Source of the DNA: an uncultured Bacteroidales bacterium
Lineage (GTDB): Bacteria; Bacteroidota; Bacteroidia; Bacteroidales; Bacteroidaceae
Direction: 5' to 3'
Length of the DNA: 64,000 bases
Assembly (NCBI GenBank): GCA_902763885.1
Contig: CACWTU010000002.1
Coordinates: 248,001-312,000 of the forward strand
Shown: piece after piece, positions 25,000-35,522 of the stretch
Numbering within the stretch: position 1 is the first letter of the stretch
How the letters are laid out: every line of letters begins with the position of its first letter
Position numbers and translations under genes: made by a program
Notes under the pieces: generated by a model
Told to the model about the DNA's origin: nothing
Database searches by the model: none
The model's input: the letters and a program-made list of their open reading frames with translations, nothing else

Positions 25000-27900
25000 A
25001 TGGGTTTTAATGAATTTATCGGGAAGCTTTTCGGAAACAAGCAGACCCGTGACATAAAGGAGATACAGCCTTGGGTTGAGAAGATCAAGGCTGCTTATCC
25101 TAAGTATGAAAAACTTTCCAATGATGAGCTGCGCGCCGCAACACAGCAGATTAAGCAGAAGGTGCGCGATTTTGTCATACCTGAGAAAAAACGTATTGAG
25201 GAGCTTAAGGCTAAAGTAGAACAGACTGAACTTGAGGAACGCGAGCCTCTGTTCAACCAGATAGATAAACTGGAAAAGGAGGTCCTGGACCGCTATGAGG
25301 TAGTTCTGGATGAGGTTCTGCCAGATGTTTTTGCAATAGTAAAGGAGACAGCCCGCCGTTTTACTGAGAATGAGCAGGTTGAGGTAACGGCAACTGATTT
25401 TGACCGTGATCTGGCTGCAACTCATGACTTTGTTGTCATAGACGGTGACAAGGCGTTGTGGCAGCAGCACTGGGTGGCCGGCGGTAACGATACCGTCTGG
25501 AATATGATTCACTATGACGTGCAGCTGTTTGGTGGCGTTGTACTTCATAAAGGTAAGATTGCCGAGATGGCTACCGGTGAAGGTAAGACCCTTGTGGCTA
25601 CCCTGCCGGTATTCCTTAACGCATTGACCGGTAATGGTGTACATGTAGTTACAGTGAATGATTACCTGGCCAAGCGTGATGCTGAGTGGATGGGTCCGCT
25701 CTATATGTTCCATGGACTATCTGTAGATTGCATAGACAAGCATCAGCCTAACTCCGAGGCCCGCCGTAACGCATATCGGGCCGATATCACATTCGGTACC
25801 AACAATGAGTTCGGCTTTGACTACCTGCGTGACAATATGGCCGGTCATCCCAATGAACTGGTGCAGCGCGGTCATAACTACGCAATTGTGGATGAGGTTG
25901 ACTCGGTGCTCATTGATGATGCCCGTACACCTCTTATTATATCGGGTCCCGTACCCAAGGGCGATGACCAGCAGTTTGAGCAATTGCGTCCGCAGGTGGA
26001 GCAGCTCTTTGAGGCTCAGAAACGCCTTGCTACACAGTATCTGGCCGATGCCCGTAAGAAGGTACATTCTGACAATCAGGATGAGGTTGCAGAGGGATTC
26101 CTGTCACTGTTCCGCAGCTTCAAGGCCCTGCCCAAGAACAAGGCTCTTATCAAGTTCCTGAGTGAGCCGGGCATGAAGGTGGGCATGCAGAAGACAGAGG
26201 AGATATACATGGAGCAGCAGAACAAGCGTATGCCTGAGGCTGTGGAGCCCCTGTATTTTGTGATTGATGAAAAACTGAACAGCGTTGACCTTACCGATAA
26301 GGGTGTTGAACTGATAAGCGGCACCAATCAGGATCCAGAGTTCTTTATCCTGCCTGATATAGCCAGCCAGCTCTCTGAACTTGAGGCTCAGACAGACCTG
26401 AGTCAGGAAGAGCGCTTAGCCAAGAAGGATGAACTGCTCACTAATTATGCTGTAAAGAGTGAGCGCATACATACCATAAACCAGTTGCTTAAGGCCTACT
26501 GTATGTTTGAGCGCGATGTAGATTACATCGTAACTGAGGACGGTAAGGTCAAGATTGTTGATGAGCAGACAGGCCGTATAATGGAAGGACGCCGCTGGAG
26601 CGACGGACTGCACCAGGCTGTTGAGGCTAAGGAGCGTGTCAATATTGAGGCCGCTACCCAGACATTCGCTACAATCACGTTGCAGAACTACTTCCGTATG
26701 TATCATAAGCTGGCCGGTATGACCGGTACGGCAGAGACAGAGGCAGGTGAGTTCTGGGATATCTATAAACTGGATGTTGTGGTAATTCCCACAAACAAGC
26801 CCATAGCACGTATCGATCAAAATGACCGCATATACAAGACCAAGCGTGAAAAGTATAAGGCCGTAATTGAGGAGATAGTCAAGCTGGTAGGTGAGGGTCG
26901 TCCTGTTCTGGTAGGTACTACATCGGTCGAGATAAGTGAGCAGTTGAGCCGTATGCTTACCATGCGTAAGATAGAGCATAACGTGCTGAACGCCAAACTG
27001 CACCAGAAAGAGGCCGATATCGTGGCCAAGGCTGGTCAGAAGAGTATTGTAACCATAGCCACCAACATGGCTGGTCGTGGTACCGATATCAAACTGTCAC
27101 CTGAGGTTCGTGCCGCAGGCGGTCTGGCCATCGTAGGTACGGAGCGTCATGAGAGCCGCCGTGTGGACCGCCAGCTGCGTGGTCGTTCAGGTCGTCAGGG
27201 TGATCCGGGTTCATCAGTATTCTTTATCTCTCTTGAGGATAACCTGATGCGTCTGTTCGGTTCAGACCGTATAGCTCCGCTTATGGACAAGCTTGGCCTG
27301 CAGGAGGATGAGATGATTGAGAACAGTTTCATTACCAAGCGTATTGAGCAGGCACAGAAGAAAGTTGAGGAGAACCATTTTGGTATCCGTAAACGCCTGC
27401 TTGAGTATGATGACGTGATGAACAAGCAGCGTACCGTAATCTATGAGAAGCGCCGTCATGCACTGATAGGTGAACGCATAGGTATGGATATTGCCAATAT
27501 GATCTGGGACCGCTCAGCTGCCGCTGCGGAGAACTGTGCAGATTATGAGAGCCTGCAGATGGAGGCATTCCGTGTGCTGGCCATAGAGCTTCCGTTCACA
27601 GAAGAGGAGTTTGGTAAGATGAAGCAGGATGAGGTGTCAGAGCGTATCTTCAACGCAGCTATGGATAACTTCAAGCGTAAGTGCGAGCGTATGGCACAGA
27701 TAGTCACTCCTGTCATCAAGAAGGTATTTGAGGAGCAGGGTGACCGCTATATCAACATTCTTATTCCTATAACCGATGGCCGCCGCATGTATCAGATTCC
27801 CTGTAATCTTAAGGAGGCATATGAGAGCGAGGGTAAGAGCGTAGTTACATCTTTCCAGAAGGCTATAATGCTACACACCATAGATGAGTGCTGGAAGGAG

Positions 27901-28302
27901 AACCTGCGTGAGCTTGATGAACTGAAACATTCTGTACAGAACGCCAGCTATGAGCAGAAAGACCCGTTGCTCATATTCAAGCTGGAGTCAGTGACCCTGT
28001 TTGACAATATGGTCAACAAGATGAATGACCAGACCGTTTCAATCCTGATGCGCGGTCAGATTCCGGAGCCTGATCCTGATCAGGTTCGTGAGGCACCTGC
28101 TCAGAACCGTCAGCAGAGGCGCCAGTACAGCGAGAACCGTAACAGTGACTTGGGTGATCCCAATCAGCGTGCTGCAGCCGGACGTGACACACGTCAGCAG
28201 GTACGTGAGCCTATCCGCGTGGATAAGACACCGGGCCGTAATGACCCGTGCCCGTGCGGTAGCGGCAAGAAATTCAAGAACTGCCACGGCCAAGGTCTTT
28301 AA
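25000..28302 (+). CDS. secA: Preprotein translocase ATPase SecA
   Basis: 1100 residues, the usual Bacteroidetes length (longer than E. coli's 901 because of insertions in the N-terminal and preprotein-crosslinking regions). Walker A MATGEGKT lies near residues 189-196. The DEAD-type Walker B is in [16 protein letters not shown]. Motif VI is the Arg-rich GRGTDIKL...[14 protein letters not shown]. The C-terminus carries a zinc-binding tail [14 protein letters not shown] for SecB and lipid contact. Drives protein export through SecYEG. It has its own promoter. Confidence 0.97.
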   Translation: MGFNEFIGKLFGNKQTRDIKEIQPWVEKIKAAYPKYEKLSNDELRAATQQIKQKVRDFVIPEKKRIEELKAKVEQTELEEREPLFNQIDKLEKEVLDRYEVVLDEVLPDVFAIVKETARRFTENEQVEVTATDFDRDLAATHDFVVIDGDKALWQQHWVAGGNDTVWNMIHYDVQLFGGVVLHKGKIAEMATGEGKTLVATLPVFLNALTGNGVHVVTVNDYLAKRDAEWMGPLYMFHGLSVDCIDKHQPNSEARRNAYRADITFGTNNEFGFDYLRDNMAGHPNELVQRGHNYAIVDEVDSVLIDDARTPLIISGPVPKGDDQQFEQLRPQVEQLFEAQKRLATQYLADARKKVHSDNQDEVAEGFLSLFRSFKALPKNKALIKFLSEPGMKVGMQKTEEIYMEQQNKRMPEAVEPLYFVIDEKLNSVDLTDKGVELISGTNQDPEFFILPDIASQLSELEAQTDLSQEERLAKKDELLTNYAVKSERIHTINQLLKAYCMFERDVDYIVTEDGKVKIVDEQTGRIMEGRRWSDGLHQAVEAKERVNIEAATQTFATITLQNYFRMYHKLAGMTGTAETEAGEFWDIYKLDVVVIPTNKPIARIDQNDRIYKTKREKYKAVIEEIVKLVGEGRPVLVGTTSVEISEQLSRMLTMRKIEHNVLNAKLHQKEADIVAKAGQKSIVTIATNMAGRGTDIKLSPEVRAAGGLAIVGTERHESRRVDRQLRGRSGRQGDPGSSVFFISLEDNLMRLFGSDRIAPLMDKLGLQEDEMIENSFITKRIEQAQKKVEENHFGIRKRLLEYDDVMNKQRTVIYEKRRHALIGERIGMDIANMIWDRSAAAAENCADYESLQMEAFRVLAIELPFTEEEFGKMKQDEVSERIFNAAMDNFKRKCERMAQIVTPVIKKVFEEQGDRYINILIPITDGRRMYQIPCNLKEAYESEGKSVVTSFQKAIMLHTIDECWKENLRELDELKHSVQNASYEQKDPLLIFKLESVTLFDNMVNKMNDQTVSILMRGQIPEPDPDQVREAPAQNRQQRRQYSENRNSDLGDPNQRAAAGRDTRQQVREPIRVDKTPGRNDPCPCGSGKKFKNCHGQGL

Positions 28303-28324
28303 AACAAGATAAAACCATACAGCT

Positions 28325-28768
28325 ATGAGATTAAGCGAATCATCATTCCAGGAAATCAAAGCACTTCTGACAGGAGTCATAAACGAGTTCCGCCGTCCCC
28401 AGGAACAGTCTGTAGTGACGGACATACATATCATGCCCATACGTGAAACAGGCGATGTGACCGTAAGTGATGATGATCACGACCTGGCCACCACCAGGCT
28501 CTCAGATCTGGTGGAGATACCAGAGGAGGATTTCTACCAGGTAATGGAAAAGGCCCTGCGTCGTATCCTCAAGGATATAGATGCGGAGCAGCCGCTTGAG
28601 AACCTTGCCATCTGGAAACCTTTCTCATTTGTCCTGGTGGACGATGACCGCGAGACCGTAGCGGAGCTCATGCTCTTTGATGAGGACAACACCCTGTTGA
28701 GTCAAAGCCTGATGCAAGGTCTGGATGAGGAACTTGACTCCTTCCTCAAGGATCTTCTGGCAGAATGA
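28325..28768 (+). CDS. Conserved small acidic protein, unknown function
   Basis: 147 residues, no signal peptide or membrane segment, strongly acidic (ends DEELDSFLKDLLAE). It begins 22 bases after secA on the same strand. The composition and the strands around PFSFVLVDDDRETVAELML suggest a compact alpha/beta fold. I do not recognise the family. It may share the secA transcript; a link to secretion is only positional. Confidence 0.7.
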   Translation: MRLSESSFQEIKALLTGVINEFRRPQEQSVVTDIHIMPIRETGDVTVSDDDHDLATTRLSDLVEIPEEDFYQVMEKALRRILKDIDAEQPLENLAIWKPFSFVLVDDDRETVAELMLFDEDNTLLSQSLMQGLDEELDSFLKDLLAE

Positions 28769-28817
28769 AGGATGTATGCTGAAATGCTAAAAATGGCTAA
28801 ATAGATAGTTTTAGTCG

Positions 28818-28846
28818 GAAAACTCTGCGCGGCGCGTGGAGTTTTC
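28818..28846. promoter_or_regulatory. 29-bp palindrome at the tetR promoter (candidate operator)
   Basis: GAAAACTC and GAGTTTTC flank a GC-rich centre (TGCGCGGCGCGTG) that is itself nearly symmetric. It ends 3 bases upstream of the -7 box, so a bound dimer would block the promoter, as TetR-family autorepressors often do. It could instead be the terminator of the preceding gene, but no long T run follows. Confidence 0.55.
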
Positions 28847-28849
28847 TAT

Positions 28850-28857
28850 TATCTTTG
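28850..28857 (+). promoter_or_regulatory. Efflux operon promoter -7 box
   Basis: TATCTTTG followed by C, 23 bases before the tetR ATG. Confidence 0.7.
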
Positions 28858-28880
28858 CGGCTTGAAAACAAGGACGTTTA

Positions 28881-29507
28881 ATGATAATCAATACTTCAAA
28901 CAGGGAGGAGATTCGTGAGAGGGCTATTGAAACCACATCGGAGATTGTTCTGCGGTGTGGAAATCTTTCTGTGCGTATGGATGATGTGGCGCAGGAACTT
29001 TCAGTGTCCAAACGTACCCTGTATGAGATATTCGGTAGCAAGGAAGAGCTTCTGCTGGAATGCATGAACAGGCATATTGCCCGCATGTCAAAGATGCTTG
29101 AAGAGGAGATTGGCAGGGAGGAGGATGTGCTCACGGTGTTCCTTAAGCATCTGGAAGTCCTTATAAATGAATCACGCGAGAGAGACCACAATAAGTTTGA
29201 GGATATGGACAAGTATCCCAAACTGAAAAAGGTGTTCCATGAGCATCTGGCAGACATGGCACGCCGTATGCGCAGCTTCATGGAGCTGGGCGTAAAGCAG
29301 GGCGTGTTCCGTGATGACCTTAATATGGACGTGCTCATGAAAGCATTCAGTGCTATGGGTACAATGGCCAACAAGGAGGCCGATAGGGGTGAGTTCCGTT
29401 ATGATGAACTGATTGACGGCACGCTTGTAGTCCTGCTGCGTGGAATTGCCGCACCCAAGGGTATGGCCAAGCTTGAAAAGTATAGGTATAAATCAAATAA
29501 CAGATGA
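28881..29507 (+). CDS. TetR/AcrR-family transcriptional regulator
   Basis: 208 residues. N-terminal TetR helix-turn-helix (residues 8-55): IRERAIETTSEI, then MDDVAQELSVSKRTLYEIFGSKEELL, the classic family signature. The all-helical C-terminal part is the ligand-binding and dimer domain. First gene of a four- or five-gene efflux operon, overlapping tolC by 4 bases, so it probably represses its own operon until a pump substrate binds. Confidence 0.92.
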   Translation: MIINTSNREEIRERAIETTSEIVLRCGNLSVRMDDVAQELSVSKRTLYEIFGSKEELLLECMNRHIARMSKMLEEEIGREEDVLTVFLKHLEVLINESRERDHNKFEDMDKYPKLKKVFHEHLADMARRMRSFMELGVKQGVFRDDLNMDVLMKAFSAMGTMANKEADRGEFRYDELIDGTLVVLLRGIAAPKGMAKLEKYRYKSNNR

Positions 29508-30865
29508 TGAAAAGAGGTTTATTATGCAAGACCGGATTTCTGGTTGCGGTTGCCCTGATTATAGGGGTGGCCGTTCATGCGCAGGATACCGGCACTGGTG
29601 CTGTTCTTAAACTGACTCTTGATGACGCACTCAGCATTGCCCTGAGTGACAACCCTACCATCAAGGTGGCTGAACAGCAGATTGAGGTTAAGAAAATAAG
29701 TAAGGATGAGGCATGGCAGTCACTCCTTCCCAGCGCTGATTTTAGCGGGACAGTACAGTACACAGTACTTGCTGCAGTAATGAAGTTGAACGGTATGGAG
29801 TTCAAGATGGGTCAGGACAATACCAGCACTTGGAACGGTCAGTTCCAGGTAAGTCTGCCTTTATTTGCTCCCACGGTTTATGCAACCATGAATCTGACCA
29901 AGACTGACCTAGATAACGCGGTTGAACAGAGCCGTAGCTCAAAGCTGGATCTGGTTAATCAGGTTACCAAGGCATATTATCAGGTTATACTGGCTCAGGA
30001 CAGTTATGATGTGCTTTGCCGCAGCTATGAGCAGGCTGAGAAGAATTTCAATGTGGTTAATTCACTTTACGAACTGGGCGGTACCAGTGAGTATGACAAG
30101 ATAAGCGCCGAGGTGCAGTTGCGTTCACTAAATCCCACTGTGATTCAGGCACGTAATGCAGTGAATATGGCCAAACTTCAGCTTATGGTGCTGATGGGTA
30201 TAGACCCTGAGACTGAGATCGTTGTTGAGGGCAGCCTTGAGGATTATGAGGACCAGCTTTACGGTGAGGCGCTTAAGGCAGGTGACTATTCTCTTGACAA
30301 CAACACCAATATGCGCCAGCTCAAGATGAGCGAGACCATGCTGAATCAGACACTTAAGGTTCAGAAGATGAATTTCCTGCCTACTCTTGCATTGGCCGGA
30401 ACATATTCTCTCCAGTCACTTTACAATGATAACTGGAAGGTCTATAACTATGATTGGGCCAAGAGTTCATCAATAGTGCTGTCGCTTTCAGTCCCCATTT
30501 TCCGTATGGGTAACTTTACAAAACTGCGCAGCACCAAGCTGCAGATAAGTCAGCTTAATGAGAACATTGACTATACCCGCCGTCAGCTTGACATGCAGGT
30601 ACGCAGTTATATAGACAACATGAAAGCCAATGCCGATCAGGTGGCCAGCAACCATGAGGCTATCGAGCAGGCGGAGAAGGGCCGTGAGATAGCCAGCAAG
30701 CGCTACGAGATAGGCAAGGGTACCATCCTGGAGCTTAACAACTCGGAGGTGCAGCTAACACAGGCCCGTCTTACATACAGCCAGTCCATTTACAACTATC
30801 TGGCAGCCAAGGCAGATCTTGACAAGGTACTTGGTAATGATGAGAAAATTCAGGTTAAGAAATAA
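29504..30865 (+). CDS. TolC-family outer-membrane efflux protein
   Basis: 453 residues. A signal peptide ends at AVHAQD. The two OEP repeats contain the family pattern LTLDDALSIALSDNPTIKVAE near the N-terminus and RQLDMQVRSYIDNMKANADQ and ARLTYSQSIYNYLAAKADLDK near the C-terminus. Forms the trimeric outer-membrane duct of the pump with the next two proteins. ATG at 29504 overlaps tetR; a second ATG at 29507 is equally possible. Confidence 0.93.
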   Translation: MMKRGLLCKTGFLVAVALIIGVAVHAQDTGTGAVLKLTLDDALSIALSDNPTIKVAEQQIEVKKISKDEAWQSLLPSADFSGTVQYTVLAAVMKLNGMEFKMGQDNTSTWNGQFQVSLPLFAPTVYATMNLTKTDLDNAVEQSRSSKLDLVNQVTKAYYQVILAQDSYDVLCRSYEQAEKNFNVVNSLYELGGTSEYDKISAEVQLRSLNPTVIQARNAVNMAKLQLMVLMGIDPETEIVVEGSLEDYEDQLYGEALKAGDYSLDNNTNMRQLKMSETMLNQTLKVQKMNFLPTLALAGTYSLQSLYNDNWKVYNYDWAKSSSIVLSLSVPIFRMGNFTKLRSTKLQISQLNENIDYTRRQLDMQVRSYIDNMKANADQVASNHEAIEQAEKGREIASKRYEIGKGTILELNNSEVQLTQARLTYSQSIYNYLAAKADLDKVLGNDEKIQVKK

Positions 30866-30885
30866 GAAACAAACAAATATAGGAT

Positions 30886-31914
30886 ATGAAAGCATTCAGA
30901 ATTTCAGGAATTGCTCTCTGCTCAATGCTGATTATGGCATCTTGCGGGCAGAAAAAGACAGAGACAGCTACTCAGGCACCTTTGGTGAATCCTGATGCCA
31001 AGCCTCTCGTGAAACTTGCCAAGGTGGTTGAGGAGCCTGTAGCCCAGATTCAGGTCTATTCGGCTACAATAGTAGGTGAAATCAAGAACAACATTGCACC
31101 TGCCACACCTGCCCGTATCAGCAAGATCAACGTTGAGGTAGGTGATAAAGTAAGAAAAGGACAGGTCCTTGTCCATATGGACGAGACCACATTGAGCCAG
31201 CAGGAGATGCAGCTCAAGAACTTAGAGACAGAGTTTAACCGTATAGACCAGCTCTATAAGGTGGGCGGTGTCTCCAAGTCGGAATGGGATAACGTTAATC
31301 TACAGCTGGAAGTGGCACGCAAGTCTTTCCAGACCCTGAGGGAGAATACCAAACTTGAGAGCCCCATTGACGGAGTGGTGACAGCCCGTAACTATGACAA
31401 CGGTGATCTGTACGGAGGTCAGCCTATTCTGGTGGTCCAGAAGATTGCTCCGGTAAAACTGACTATCAACGTGTCTGAGCAGTACTACTCAAAAGTTAAG
31501 AAGGGTGATGAGGTGACCATCGAGTTGGATGCCTATCCGGAAGAGACCTTTACAGGAAAGGTTTCTCTCATCTATCCTACTGTCGATGCCATGACACACA
31601 CATTCCCCGTAGAGATAAATGTGGCCAACCAGGACCTTAAACTGCGTCCCGGCATGTTTGCCCGTGCTACGTTGAATCTGGGCACTCTCAACCATGTGGT
31701 GGTTCCCGACCTGGCCATTGAGAAACGTGCCGGATCAGGTGACCGCTTTGTGTATGTCTATAACAACGGCAAGGTGGCCTATAGCAAGGTTGAACTGGGA
31801 CAGCGTCTCGGCGACCGTTATGAGCTGATATCGGGCGTGGCCAACGGCGCTCAGGTAGTAATAGCCGGTCAGGCCAAGCTGGCTGACGGCAAGGAAGTTG
31901 AAGTTGAAAAGTAA
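30886..31914 (+). CDS. RND efflux periplasmic adaptor (HlyD/AcrA family)
   Basis: 342 residues. Lipoprotein signal with LIMASC. The lipoyl half-motif INVEVGDKVRKGQVLVHMDE (about 84-103) is followed by a short helical hairpin (110-155) and the second half-motif KLESPIDGVVTARNYDNGD. Beta-barrel and membrane-proximal domains occupy 190-340. Bridges TolC and the inner-membrane pump. Confidence 0.93.
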   Translation: MKAFRISGIALCSMLIMASCGQKKTETATQAPLVNPDAKPLVKLAKVVEEPVAQIQVYSATIVGEIKNNIAPATPARISKINVEVGDKVRKGQVLVHMDETTLSQQEMQLKNLETEFNRIDQLYKVGGVSKSEWDNVNLQLEVARKSFQTLRENTKLESPIDGVVTARNYDNGDLYGGQPILVVQKIAPVKLTINVSEQYYSKVKKGDEVTIELDAYPEETFTGKVSLIYPTVDAMTHTFPVEINVANQDLKLRPGMFARATLNLGTLNHVVVPDLAIEKRAGSGDRFVYVYNNGKVAYSKVELGQRLGDRYELISGVANGAQVVIAGQAKLADGKEVEVEK

Positions 31915-31927
31915 ATAGCACTTTATC

Positions 31928-34900
31928 ATGAGTCTATACGAAGGATCGGTCAAAAGACCAATTTTTACGGCACTCTGTTTCGTGGCGGTAGTGGTGTTCG
32001 GCTTGTTCTCATATTCCAAGTTGCCCATTGACCAGTTGCCCGACATAGAGTCAAACACCATCATGGTGTTCACGTACTACAACGGTGCCAATGCATCGGA
32101 TATAGAGAATAATGTGACCCGTCCGCTTGAGAATACCCTCAACAGCTGCAGTCACATCAAACATATCACATCACGTTCATCGGAGAACGTATCCGTAATT
32201 ACGCTAGAGTTTGAGTTCGGCCATTCAATTGATGACCTTACCAACGATGTGCGTGACAAGCTGAGCATGATTAGCAATTCGCTGCCTGACGGCGCGGGGC
32301 AGCCCATAATATTCAAGTTCGATACCAGTATGCTGCCTATCATGCTTCTTTCTGTCCAGGCAGGAGAGAGCCAGGCCGCACTCTACAAGATACTTGATGA
32401 GAATGTGGTTAATCCCCTGGCCCGTATTCCCGGCGTAGGTACAGTATCGGTTACAGGTGCCCCGCAGCGTGAGATTTACGTATATTGCGATCCCGCCAAA
32501 CTTGAAGCTTATAACCTGACAATTGAGGCTATCTCCGCCATGATAGGTTCTGAGAACCGCAGCATACCGGGCGGTAATCTGGATGTAGGTAACGAGACTT
32601 ATGCACTGCGCGTAGATGGTGAGTTCAAGGACCCGCGTGACATGGCTAACCTGGTGGTGGCGTCAATAGGCGGACGCAACGTCTATCTGAGTGACCTGGC
32701 CGAGATTGTGGACCGCACCCAGGAGCGTGCCCAGGAGTCTTACAACAACGGCGTACAGGGTGCCATGATGGTTATCCAGAAACAGACCGGTGCCAACACG
32801 GTGGAGATATGCCGTAAGGTAAACGAGGCTCTGCCGGCATTGCAGAAGAACCTTCCCAGCGATATTCAGATAGGTATGATACATGACGGATCGGAGGATA
32901 TCATCCAGACCGTGAACTCCCTGGCCGAGACCATCGCTTACGCTCTGCTGTTCGTGGTTCTGGTTGTATATTTCTTTACCGGCCGCTGGCGTGCAACCGT
33001 GGTTGTGGCCATCACAATCCCGCTGTCACTGATTGCATCGTTCATATATCTGTTCGTAACCGATGGCTCACTCAATATTATATCACTGAGTTCACTGACC
33101 ATTGCCATCGGTATGGTGGTGGATGATACCATTGTGGTATTGGAGAATATCACGACCCATATTGAGCGCGGTGCCAACCCCAAACAGGCCGCCATACATG
33201 CTACCAATGAGGTGGCCGTATCGGTTATGGCATCAACAATGACCATATTCGCCGTGTTCTTCCCGCTCACCATGATGTCGGGTATGGCAGGTATCATGTT
33301 CAAGCAGCTGGGTTGGATGATGTGTATCATCATTGCCATCTCTTTGGTTGTATCGCTTACCCTTACCCCGATGCTCTGCTCACGTATGCTCAAGCTTGAA
33401 AAGAAGGGCAGCCGTTTACACTCCATCCTGTACAATCCTATCCAGAAGGCTCTTGACGGCCTGGATTATTGGTATTCACGCCTTATCAATAAGGCTGTCC
33501 GTCACCGCAAGCTGGTTGTGATTGCCTGCCTGATCCTGTTTGTGGCTTCACTGTTTACCGCAAGCAACCTTAAGTCAGAGTTCTTCCCGAGCGATGAGCA
33601 GTCACGTATATCGGCAACCATCTACATGCCTATCAATACCAACACAAACCGCTCGCGCAGCGTGGCTCAGGAACTTTCGGACCTGTGGATGAAACGTTAT
33701 GCCGATGACCTGGTTACCTGTAACTACCGTGTGGGTGCCGCCGATGAGAACAACACTTTTGCATCAATGCAGACCAACGGAACCCACATCATATCATTCA
33801 CAATATCACTCAAGGAACTTGGTGAGCGTACCATCTCATCTGACCAGGTTGTTGCCGAGATGCGTGCCGACCTTAACGCACGTCCCGAGATTGAGCGTTT
33901 CATGGTTACCGCCGGCGGTGGTATGAGCATGGGCGGTCAGTCAAGTGCCGAGTTTGAGATTTACGGTTATGACTTCAACGAGACCGATGAGGTGGCTGCC
34001 AAGCTTCTCGCTGCCATGAAGGAGGTAGAGGGAGTAGGCGAGGCCTATGTAAGCCGTGACAACTACCAGCCGGAATATGAAGTGGTGTTTGACCGCGAGA
34101 AACTGGCTCAGCATGGCCTGAACCTCTCAACCGCTGCCACATACCTGCGTAACCGTATTTACGGTGCCACCGCTTCCTACTTCCGTGAGGATGGTGAGGA
34201 GTATTATATAAAGGTGCGCTACGCTCCTGAGTATCGTACACAGCTTGAGGACATAGAGAACATCCTGCTTTATGGCAGCGGTGCCAATGCCGTACGTGTA
34301 CGTGATGTAGGTCATCTGGAGGAGATATTCACTCCGCCTACCATACAGCGCAAGGACCGTCAGCGTATCAATACCGTATCGTGCGTCATTGCCGGTGGTT
34401 ATGCCCTGAGTGATGTGGTTGAGGCCGGTCAGGCTATCATCGCGAACATGGATCTGCCGGAGGGCGTGAACGTTCAGATATCGGGTGACTATGAGGATCA
34501 GCAGGAGTCATTTGCCGATATGGCTACCCTGGCACTGCTTATCATAATGCTGGTATTCATTGTGATGGCTGCCCAGTTTGAGTCTCTCACGCTGCCGTTC
34601 ATCATCATGTTCTCAATTCCGTTCGCCATGAGCGGCGTGCTGATTGCCCTCTGGCTTACCGGCACATCACTTAACCTGATGAGCGTATTGGGCGGTATAA
34701 TGCTGATTGGTATCGTGGTTAAGAACGGTATTGTGCTCATTGACTATACGGGCCTGTGCCGTGAGCGTGGCATGTCGGCTGTGACAGCAACCGTTACAGC
34801 AGCCCGCAGCCGTCTGCGTCCGGTGCTCATGACCACCCTTACCACTATCTTAGGTATGATTCCTATGGCTCTCAGCCAGGGTCAGGGCTCCGCAATGTGG

Positions 34901-35101
34901 CGTCCGTTAGGTATATCGGTTATAGGCGGTCTTACCGTTTCAACCATTCTTACATTGGTTCTTGTGCCAACCCTGTACTGCATGTTCCAGAGCAACGGAA
35001 TCAGGAAAGCCCGCCGTAAGCACCGCAAGCAGCTTGAGCTGGATGCTTTCTGGGCCGAGAACAAGGATCAGTTCATTCATGACAAGACAGCAAGAAAATG
35101 A
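31928..35101 (+). CDS. RND multidrug-type efflux pump (HAE1/AcrB family)
   Basis: 1057 residues, full length. Twelve transmembrane helices with two large periplasmic loops. The TM4 proton-relay Asp pair is in IGMVVDDTIVVLENI (about residues 393-407). The second half mirrors this with GIVVKNGIVLIDY. N-terminal RPIFTALCFVAVVVFGLFSY is typical. Drug or solvent type is more likely than heavy metal, because the metal-binding Met and charged relay of CusA is absent. The last 4 bases overlap the PII-like gene. Confidence 0.95.
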   Translation: MSLYEGSVKRPIFTALCFVAVVVFGLFSYSKLPIDQLPDIESNTIMVFTYYNGANASDIENNVTRPLENTLNSCSHIKHITSRSSENVSVITLEFEFGHSIDDLTNDVRDKLSMISNSLPDGAGQPIIFKFDTSMLPIMLLSVQAGESQAALYKILDENVVNPLARIPGVGTVSVTGAPQREIYVYCDPAKLEAYNLTIEAISAMIGSENRSIPGGNLDVGNETYALRVDGEFKDPRDMANLVVASIGGRNVYLSDLAEIVDRTQERAQESYNNGVQGAMMVIQKQTGANTVEICRKVNEALPALQKNLPSDIQIGMIHDGSEDIIQTVNSLAETIAYALLFVVLVVYFFTGRWRATVVVAITIPLSLIASFIYLFVTDGSLNIISLSSLTIAIGMVVDDTIVVLENITTHIERGANPKQAAIHATNEVAVSVMASTMTIFAVFFPLTMMSGMAGIMFKQLGWMMCIIIAISLVVSLTLTPMLCSRMLKLEKKGSRLHSILYNPIQKALDGLDYWYSRLINKAVRHRKLVVIACLILFVASLFTASNLKSEFFPSDEQSRISATIYMPINTNTNRSRSVAQELSDLWMKRYADDLVTCNYRVGAADENNTFASMQTNGTHIISFTISLKELGERTISSDQVVAEMRADLNARPEIERFMVTAGGGMSMGGQSSAEFEIYGYDFNETDEVAAKLLAAMKEVEGVGEAYVSRDNYQPEYEVVFDREKLAQHGLNLSTAATYLRNRIYGATASYFREDGEEYYIKVRYAPEYRTQLEDIENILLYGSGANAVRVRDVGHLEEIFTPPTIQRKDRQRINTVSCVIAGGYALSDVVEAGQAIIANMDLPEGVNVQISGDYEDQQESFADMATLALLIIMLVFIVMAAQFESLTLPFIIMFSIPFAMSGVLIALWLTGTSLNLMSVLGGIMLIGIVVKNGIVLIDYTGLCRERGMSAVTATVTAARSRLRPVLMTTLTTILGMIPMALSQGQGSAMWRPLGISVIGGLTVSTILTLVLVPTLYCMFQSNGIRKARRKHRKQLELDAFWAENKDQFIHDKTARK

Positions 35102-35391
35102 AAGCAATACTTATAACATTCGATCAGTCATATACGGAGCGTATTATTGACTTGCTTACCACAAACAACTGCCGCGGCTTCTCCATGGTGGAGCAGCTGC
35201 AGGGCAGGGGTTCTAAGACGGGACAGCCTCACTATGGCAATCATGCCTGGCCTTCCATGTGCTCTGGCATCATCACTATGGTTGATGATGACAAGGTGGA
35301 TATCGTGCTTGAAAAGCTGCATGCTATGGACATCGCCACGGAAAAGCTGGGTTTGCGTGCCTTCACTTGGAACATTGAAAAAAGCATCTGA
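35098..35391 (+). CDS. PII-like small protein at the end of the RND operon
   Basis: 97 residues. The beta-alpha-beta-beta-alpha-beta pattern fits the PII ferredoxin-like fold: MKAILITFDQ, helix, then GFSMVEQLQGRGSKTG (compare the PII GxTxxEVxGxGxxKG), a short T-loop-like region with HYGNHAWPS, then SGIITMVDDDKVDIVLEKL and a final strand. The Tyr and ATP-loop residues of GlnB are not obvious, so it belongs to the broad PII-like group. ATGA overlap with the pump gene implies coupled translation; a regulatory or ligand-sensing role for the pump is inference. Confidence 0.75.
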   Translation: MKAILITFDQSYTERIIDLLTTNNCRGFSMVEQLQGRGSKTGQPHYGNHAWPSMCSGIITMVDDDKVDIVLEKLHAMDIATEKLGLRAFTWNIEKSI

Positions 35392-35405
35392 CTGATGCTT
35401 TTTTC
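35377..35405 (+). terminator. Terminator overlapping the PII-like gene end
   Basis: GAAAAAAGCATC (35377-35388) pairs with GATGCTTTTTTC (35394-35405). The 5' arm encodes the last codons of the gene. Confidence 0.8.
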
Positions 35406-35520
35406 AATTGAAAATTGAGAATTGAAAATTGAAAATTAATACGCAGAACCTGCGTATTATCCCGTGACATTAAAAAAGCGTGCGATTCGCACGCTTTTTT
35501 ATCAATTTTCAATTTTCAAT
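35406..35520. repeat. Composite convergent-gene terminator region, second example
   Basis: An AATTGARA tract (35406-35437), the hairpin AATACGCAG-AAC-CTGCGTATT (35438-35458), a strong bidirectional terminator (35471-35501) and an inverse tract (35503-35520) lie between the converging efflux operon and thiL. The small hairpin is the reverse complement of the one near 19211. Confidence 0.75.
35471..35501. terminator. Bidirectional terminator between efflux operon and thiL
   Basis: TAAAAAAGCGTGCG pairs perfectly with CGCACGCTTTTTTA around an ATT loop. Confidence 0.85.
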
Positions 35521-35522
35521 TT

